From contig JAIFNK010000113.1 of NCBI GenBank assembly GCA_020047775.1, forward strand, positions 1-10,693: a DNA stretch of 10,693 bases, written 5' to 3'. Each line of letters opens with the position of its first letter. Position 1 is the stretch's first letter. Below, one piece after another: positions 7,021 through 10,693 of the stretch. Position numbers and translations under genes: made by a program. Under the pieces are notes generated by a model, which ran no database searches, was not told the origin of the DNA, and saw nothing but the letters and a program-made list of their open reading frames with translations. The stretch comes from Akkermansia sp. (GTDB taxonomy: Bacteria; Verrucomicrobiota; Verrucomicrobiia; Verrucomicrobiales; Akkermansiaceae).

Positions 7021-7935
7021 ATGCGCTGCTTTTATTCACAGGATCTGGAACTTGATTTACCCGCGGGACATCCGTTCCCGATGGAGAAATTCCGCGTTTC
7101 CAAGGACATGCTGCTCGACGGCGGGATTCTCCGGCCGGAGGAAATCATCGAGGTCCGGGCTGCCGATGTCCATCTGCTCCAGCGCGTCCACGAGCTGGAT
7201 TACATTCATAAAATCGAGTCCGGCCTGCTCGGGCGGAAGGAACAACTGCTTCTCGGCCTGCCGGTTACGCCCAAGCTCTATCAGCGCAGCGTGACCGAAG
7301 TGGAAGCCACCCGGCTCGCCTGCCACGCGGCGTTGGCCGAAGGCGTCGGCGTCTGCCTTGCGGGCGGCACCCACCACGCGTTCCGCGAGCACGGCGAGGG
7401 GTATTGCGTTTTCAACGACGTCGCCATCGCCATCCGCGACTTGCAGGACAAGCAGTCTAACATCAAGATCATGGTCGTGGATACCGATGCCCATCAAGGC
7501 AACGGCACCGCCGCACTGCTCGGCGACGACCCGCGCGTGTTCACGTATTCCATCCATGTCGGGCGGAATTATCCGACGAAAAAAGTCACCGGCACGCTCG
7601 ACGTCGAGACGGTGCGCTACGTCGAGGGCGACATGTATTTGAAGCAGCTCTTCGTGAGCCTGGCCGGTGCGCTCGACACCTTCGCCCCGGATCTGGTCAT
7701 TTGGATTTCCGGCGCGGACAACCACCGCAACGACCGCTTCGGGCAAATGCACCTGTCGCTCAAGGATATCCAGCGTCGCGACGAGGTTCTGCTGAGTGCC
7801 TTCATCAAGAACCGCATCCCGGTGGCCGTGCTTTACGGCGGCGGCTACAACCGGCAGCCGGAGTTCACCGCGAAACTCCACCGCAACACCATCGCCACCG
7901 CCAAGAAGCTCGCCACCGAGTTCCGCGGGCTGTGA
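7021..7935 (+). CDS. Histone deacetylase family protein (zinc amidohydrolase)
   Basis: 304 residues, the usual length for bacterial members of the arginase/deacetylase fold. The ATG at 7021 is chosen over a TTG at 7003 because it begins M-R-C-F-Y-S, the first strand of the domain. Key residues are all present: the active-site pair H118-H119 (G-G-T-H-H-A-F), zinc ligands D156 and H158 (V-D-T-D-A-H-Q-G-N-G-T), third ligand D233 (S-G-A-D-N-H), and transition-state Y276 in G-G-G-Y-N. It should therefore be an active Zn-dependent cytoplasmic deacetylase. Family members act on acetyl-lysine, acetylpolyamines or acetoin-related substrates, and the sequence does not decide which. It is a single gene after a long spacer, converging on the OmpA-family gene. 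A lysine-rich histone-like protein is encoded 1.5 kb downstream. Confidence 0.92.
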   Translation: MRCFYSQDLELDLPAGHPFPMEKFRVSKDMLLDGGILRPEEIIEVRAADVHLLQRVHELDYIHKIESGLLGRKEQLLLGLPVTPKLYQRSVTEVEATRLACHAALAEGVGVCLAGGTHHAFREHGEGYCVFNDVAIAIRDLQDKQSNIKIMVVDTDAHQGNGTAALLGDDPRVFTYSIHVGRNYPTKKVTGTLDVETVRYVEGDMYLKQLFVSLAGALDTFAPDLVIWISGADNHRNDRFGQMHLSLKDIQRRDEVLLSAFIKNRIPVAVLYGGGYNRQPEFTAKLHRNTIATAKKLATEFRGL

Positions 7936-7949
7936 GCGTGAATTCACGC
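7936..7949. repeat. Perfect 14-base palindrome after the deacetylase stop codon
   Basis: GCGTGAATTCACGC begins at the first base after the TGA stop. It is fully self-complementary. With no loop it forms a poor hairpin, so it may be a protein-binding dyad, part of termination, or chance. Confidence 0.4.
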
Positions 7950-7985
7950 GGCGTTCGCCATACCATCCCCCATCGAAGCCGACAT

Positions 7986-7999
7986 CGCGGGCCCCCGCG
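7986..7999. terminator. GC-rich hairpin between convergent genes, possible bidirectional terminator
   Basis: CGCGGG-CC-CCCGCG forms a six-pair stem (or five pairs with a four-base loop). It lies in the 72-base gap between the stops of the deacetylase gene and the OmpA-family gene. The position suits a shared terminator, but there is no T tract on either side. Confidence 0.35.
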
Positions 8000-8007
8000 G
8001 CGCGCTG

Positions 8008-9300
8008 TTACTCCTCGTCTTCCACCGTCTGGGCGCGCGGCGCGGTCAGGGGGATTTGCTCCTCGCCGACGGCACTGGCTTTCGGAATTTCCGGAAAAGC
8101 GGGGACAGCGCGGAGTGGCGGAGCTTCCTGCACCGGAGCGGCTCTGGGCGGGGGCGATACCAAATCCTCCACGGGCCAGGCGCGCTGTGGCTTGACCAAG
8201 ACGGGCTTGGGCGCGGGCGCTTCCTCGATCACCGCGGCTTTTTTGGGAACCACCCTCATTTGTTCCTTGCCCGGCGGGGTCTTGCGCATGCGGATTTCCA
8301 CCCGCCGGTTGGCGGATTGCTCCTCGAGTGTGCCCGTGGTGACGATGGGCTCATAACGTCCGAAACCGCGTGTCCTGATCTTGGCTGCGTCCATCCGTAG
8401 GGAGTTGACGAGGTAGGACTTGACCGCCTCGGCGCGCTTGATGGAGAGGTTCAAATTGAACTCATCCCCGCCGACGAGGTCGGTGTGGCCCTCGATCCAG
8501 CAATAAAGAGCCGGATTGCGGTCCATCAGCAGCCCGAGCTTCATCAAGCCGATTTTGGCGCTTTCACGGAGATCGGAGCTGTTGAATTCAAACAGCAAAT
8601 CGCTCGGCAGCATGGTTTTCTTACTCAGCAAGAGGTTGGGTGGGAGATCTAGCAGATTGTCGAGCGAGGTGGTACCGTCGAGAGTCCCGTTTGCGACCTT
8701 GCCGTTGGCCCCTTTGCGAATCAAATCTTCGGTGAATTTCCCGATTTCCGAATCGTCCACCTGCACCGCACCGGGATCCACGGTGATCTGGCCGAGTTCC
8801 GCGGGTTTGATGTTCACGGGCTCCCGGCCAAGATCCGCGACTTCGGCATCAATCTCAAGACCTGCGGAAATTTCGAGTGCCACCGCTTCGGGACTTCCCT
8901 CGCGTGCAGGTTTTTGCATTTGGAGCGCATACTCGGCCTGGACGACATCAGGCTTGATGTCGATCTCCACATCTTTCGGCAGCGCGTCCAACAACTCGAT
9001 CTCATCGAGCAGCGCTGACGCATCGGCGGGCGGGATGACGAGATTTTCCGGAGGCAGGGATCGATCGCTTTCGACCGGACGCACCTCCACCTGGCTCACT
9101 TCGATCGGGCGGGTGACAATTTCCTGCGGCGTCTGGAAGTCGAACACGATTTTCAGTCGATCAAGCGCGAAGAAAACGATGACGTGAAGAAGGATGGAAA
9201 TCAGCATGGCCACCGAGGCCCACCAGCCGAGATGGTCCGGCCCCGGCAGGCGGTATACCCCCGTTTCCCGCGATGCGCTCCATGAATATTCACCCGCCAT
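8008..9300 (-). CDS. OmpA-family protein with TonB-like N-terminal anchor
   Basis: 430 residues. A short cytoplasmic N-terminus leads to one membrane helix (about 25-47, with L-L-H as in TonB/MotB-type anchors). There is no signal cleavage site, so the protein is probably tethered in the inner membrane. Residues 50-225 are an acidic, low-complexity periplasmic linker. Residues 231-340 are an OmpA C-terminal peptidoglycan-binding domain. It has L-F-E-F-N-S, G-H-T-D (D274), N-L-N-L-S-I-K-R-A (R289), the R-G-F-G-R-Y-E-P loop and N-R-R-V-E-I. The conserved Asp and Arg that contact diaminopimelate are kept. An unusual Pro/Ala-rich tail of 90 residues follows. The ATG at 9300 is preceded by a promoter so close that the message would be leaderless, which fits the missing Shine-Dalgarno. 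The gene converges on the deacetylase and diverges from the histone-like gene. The likely role is an envelope link between inner membrane and cell wall. Confidence 0.88.
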   Translation of the reverse strand: MAGEYSWSASRETGVYRLPGPDHLGWWASVAMLISILLHVIVFFALDRLKIVFDFQTPQEIVTRPIEVSQVEVRPVESDRSLPPENLVIPPADASALLDEIELLDALPKDVEIDIKPDVVQAEYALQMQKPAREGSPEAVALEISAGLEIDAEVADLGREPVNIKPAELGQITVDPGAVQVDDSEIGKFTEDLIRKGANGKVANGTLDGTTSLDNLLDLPPNLLLSKKTMLPSDLLFEFNSSDLRESAKIGLMKLGLLMDRNPALYCWIEGHTDLVGGDEFNLNLSIKRAEAVKSYLVNSLRMDAAKIRTRGFGRYEPIVTTGTLEEQSANRRVEIRMRKTPPGKEQMRVVPKKAAVIEEAPAPKPVLVKPQRAWPVEDLVSPPPRAAPVQEAPPLRAVPAFPEIPKASAVGEEQIPLTAPRAQTVEDEE

Positions 9301-9306
9301 GGCGCG

Positions 9307-9334
9307 ACTATACGCCGATCTAATGTTCTGGCAA
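9307..9334 (-). promoter_or_regulatory. Sigma70-type promoter for the OmpA-family gene
   Basis: On the minus strand TTGCCA (9329-9334) and TATAGT (9307-9312) are separated by 16 bases, each one mismatch from consensus. Only six bases separate the -10 box from the ATG at 9300. Transcription would start at or next to the A of the start codon, giving a leaderless mRNA. Confidence 0.5.
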
Positions 9335-9362
9335 TCACCGGGAAGGCTGTTTATTTTTTGCT

Positions 9363-9378
9363 TGGCACCTCTTGTGCT
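9363..9378 (+). promoter_or_regulatory. Sigma54-like -24/-12 site upstream of the histone-like gene
   Basis: TGGCAC, five bases, then GTGCT matches the consensus TGGCAC-N5-TTGCW except for one base. The GG and GC cores have the strict ten-base gap. A start about 12 bases past the GC would leave a leader of roughly 16 bases before the ATG at 9406. No activator site can be identified, so chance is possible. Confidence 0.35.
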
Positions 9379-9405
9379 CCCCTCCGATCCAACCTTTCAA
9401 CGACC

Positions 9406-9720
9406 ATGGCTACCAAGAAGACTGCATCCAAGACAACCGCATCCACTCCGACCCCTCCGGAGGAAACTCCCAAACCCGTAACCAAAAAGGCCGCCAAGAC
9501 CGCCAAAAAAGCGGTTGCGAAGAAAGTGGCTGCCAAGACCGCCGCCCCGGCCGCCGCCGCCAAGAAGGCTCCTGCGAAAAAAGCGGCCGCGAAACCTTCC
9601 CTCGATGTCATCGCCCGCGCCGCCTACCTGAACTACCGCCGGCGCGTCGAGTTGGGACTTCCGGGCGATTCCCACGCCGACTGGCTGGAGGCCGAGCGGC
9701 AGTTTTCCGAACCCGGCTGA
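9406..9720 (+). CDS. Histone H1-like Lys/Ala-rich protein with DUF2934 tail
   Basis: 104 residues. The ATG at 9406 is preferred over a TTG at 9358 because it starts the M-A-T-K-K-T basic tail. Residues 1-64 are Lys, Ala, Thr and Pro with repeated A-K-K and P-A-K-K-A units, as in bacterial histone H1-like tails. These bind DNA without sequence preference and are probably disordered. Residues 68-99 (V-I-A-R-A-A-Y-L-N-Y-R-R-R...D-W-L-E-A-E-R-Q) match the short helical DUF2934 domain. The likely role is in the nucleoid, as an architectural protein. It is divergent from the OmpA-family gene and precedes hom by 62 bases. No Shine-Dalgarno is seen. The repetitive lysine codons make the basic tail prone to length change. 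Confidence 0.85.
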   Translation: MATKKTASKTTASTPTPPEETPKPVTKKAAKTAKKAVAKKVAAKTAAPAAAAKKAPAKKAAAKPSLDVIARAAYLNYRRRVELGLPGDSHADWLEAERQFSEPG

Positions 9721-9734
9721 CGGGCGGATTTTTT
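9712..9734 (+). terminator. Weak candidate intrinsic terminator of the histone-like gene
   Basis: CCCG-GCTGA-CGGG spans the stop codon and is followed after four bases by six Ts (9729-9734). The layout is terminator-like, but the stem has only four pairs. Confidence 0.25.
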
Positions 9735-9782
9735 GCTTCTTCCGGCTTGGACAGCGGCGGAAACGTCCTCAGAGTCGGCCAC

Positions 9783-10693
9783 GTGAACCCCTGCACCTCT
9801 CTTGGCATTGGCTTGGCTGGATTCGGAACCGTCGGTTCCGGCGTCTGGAACACCCTGCAACGCAATGGCGAACTGATCACCGGACGCACCGGCGGCGGCG
9901 TGGCCCTGCACATCGCGAAAATTCTCGTCCGTGACCTCGCCAAGGCACGCGCCACAGCCAGCGAGGTGCCGCCCGGGATTCTCACCACCGACTGGAAATC
10001 GCTCGTCGCCGATCCGGCGGTGGACATCGTCGTCGAGCTCATCGGCGGCACGACCGACGCCTTCGACATCGTCGCCGCCGCCCTGCGGGCGAAAAAACCT
10101 GTCGTCACCGGGAACAAGGCCCTGCTCGCCGAGCGCGGAGTCGAGTTGTTCGCCATTTCAAGGGAAATGGACACGCCCATCCATTTCGAGGCGGCCGTCG
10201 CCGGTGGTATCCCGATCATCCGCACCGTCCAGGATTCCTTCATCGGCAACCAGATCCATTCCTTCACCGGAATCATCAACGGAACTTCAAACTACATCCT
10301 CGGCCGCATGACCGATGCCGGCCTGTCCTTCGAGGCGGCCCTCGGCGAGGCGCAAGCACTTGGCTACGCTGAGGCGGATCCCGCACTCGACGTGAACGGC
10401 TGGGACGCCGCCCACAAAGCCATTCTGCTCGCCACGCTTGCCTACGGATTTTCCATCGACCCCGCGTCGATCCATGTCTCCGGCATCGAGCAGGTCCGCC
10501 CCATCGACATCGCCTTTGCCAAAAACCTCGGCTACGTCGTCAAGCTGCTCGCCGTGATCCGGGAACATTCGGACGGCGCGGTGGAATTGCGCGTCCAGCC
10601 CTCGTTCATCGCCCAGACGAACATCCTTGCCTCCGTGCACGGCGTCTTCAACGCCGTGGCCGTGCATGGCGATGCGGCGGGCGAGTCCCTGTT
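9783..10693 (+). CDS. hom: Homoserine dehydrogenase (partial, runs off the right edge)
   Basis: 303 complete codons are visible, with no stop. The enzyme reduces aspartate semialdehyde to homoserine for threonine and methionine synthesis, in the cytoplasm. Seen are the nucleotide-binding loop G13-F-G15-T-V-G18, the G-N-K-A-L-L-A segment, and the substrate-domain block G-I-I-N-G-T-S-N-Y-I-L (N166). Next comes A-E-A-D-P-A-L-D-V-N-G-W-D-A-A-H-K. There E197, D208 and K212 have the spacing of the substrate-binding Glu and the Asp/Lys pair of known enzymes. The GTG at 9783 gives the usual short N-terminus, while an in-frame TTG at 9747 would add 12 residues. No aspartokinase domain is fused in front. 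A C-terminal ACT regulatory domain, if present, lies outside the window. No threonine attenuator is seen in the 62-base leader. Confidence 0.93.
   Translation, partial: MNPCTSLGIGLAGFGTVGSGVWNTLQRNGELITGRTGGGVALHIAKILVRDLAKARATASEVPPGILTTDWKSLVADPAVDIVVELIGGTTDAFDIVAAALRAKKPVVTGNKALLAERGVELFAISREMDTPIHFEAAVAGGIPIIRTVQDSFIGNQIHSFTGIINGTSNYILGRMTDAGLSFEAALGEAQALGYAEADPALDVNGWDAAHKAILLATLAYGFSIDPASIHVSGIEQVRPIDIAFAKNLGYVVKLLAVIREHSDGAVELRVQPSFIAQTNILASVHGVFNAVAVHGDAAGESL

Noticed and set aside
7057..7947. Long open frame opposite the deacetylase gene
   Set aside because: It is a mirror frame caused by GC-rich codon use. The plus-strand frame holds all catalytic motifs.
9406..9600. Lysine/alanine codon repeats read as a DNA repeat or CRISPR-like array
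   Set aside because: The periodicity comes from A-K-K protein units, with no spacers and no constant repeat.

Overview
The window looks like a high-GC bacterial chromosome with a more AT-rich accessory segment at the left. The best guess is Verrucomicrobiota (Akkermansiaceae/Luteolibacter-like). The basis is the run of core genes, a lysine/alanine-rich histone-like protein with a DUF2934 tail, a subtilase ending in a 'DTDGD..SNLFEYLAGT' tail, and an OmpA protein with a TonB-like anchor. This is inference; no rRNA or other phylogenetic marker is present.

Left part (44-3374, all on the minus strand): an accessory gene cluster, in transcription order. It starts with an orphan C-terminal tail of a type I restriction specificity subunit (HsdS). 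This overlaps by ATGA a PD-(D/E)XK nuclease-family protein of the PDDEXK_4 type. Next come a small DUF4236 protein and a 500-residue membrane/coiled-coil protein with three 27-residue repeats and a cut-short YARHG motif. The cluster abuts, and appears to have truncated, the gene for apolipoprotein N-acyltransferase (lnt). Only the membrane-spanning N-terminal part of lnt survives (about 3450-3936), so the junction at about 3400-3450 marks an integration or recombination edge. This cluster is the most likely place for an undescribed system, probably defence-related.

Middle part (3937-7020): a divergent secreted protein of unknown function (4089-5615) is followed by a broken minus-strand subtilisin-like protease gene (5625-about 6816). 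An internal deletion has removed that protease's catalytic Asp and His. A 200-base spacer with two adjacent tetraloop hairpins follows.

Right part (7021-10693): a complete histone-deacetylase-family (acetylpolyamine amidohydrolase-like) enzyme converges on an OmpA-family membrane protein. That protein is divergent from the small histone-like DUF2934 gene. The spacer between them carries a good sigma70-type promoter that would give a leaderless ompA-type transcript, and a sigma54-like site facing the histone-like gene. Homoserine dehydrogenase (hom) follows and runs off the right edge.

No tRNA, rRNA, CRISPR array, transposase or integrase gene is visible.
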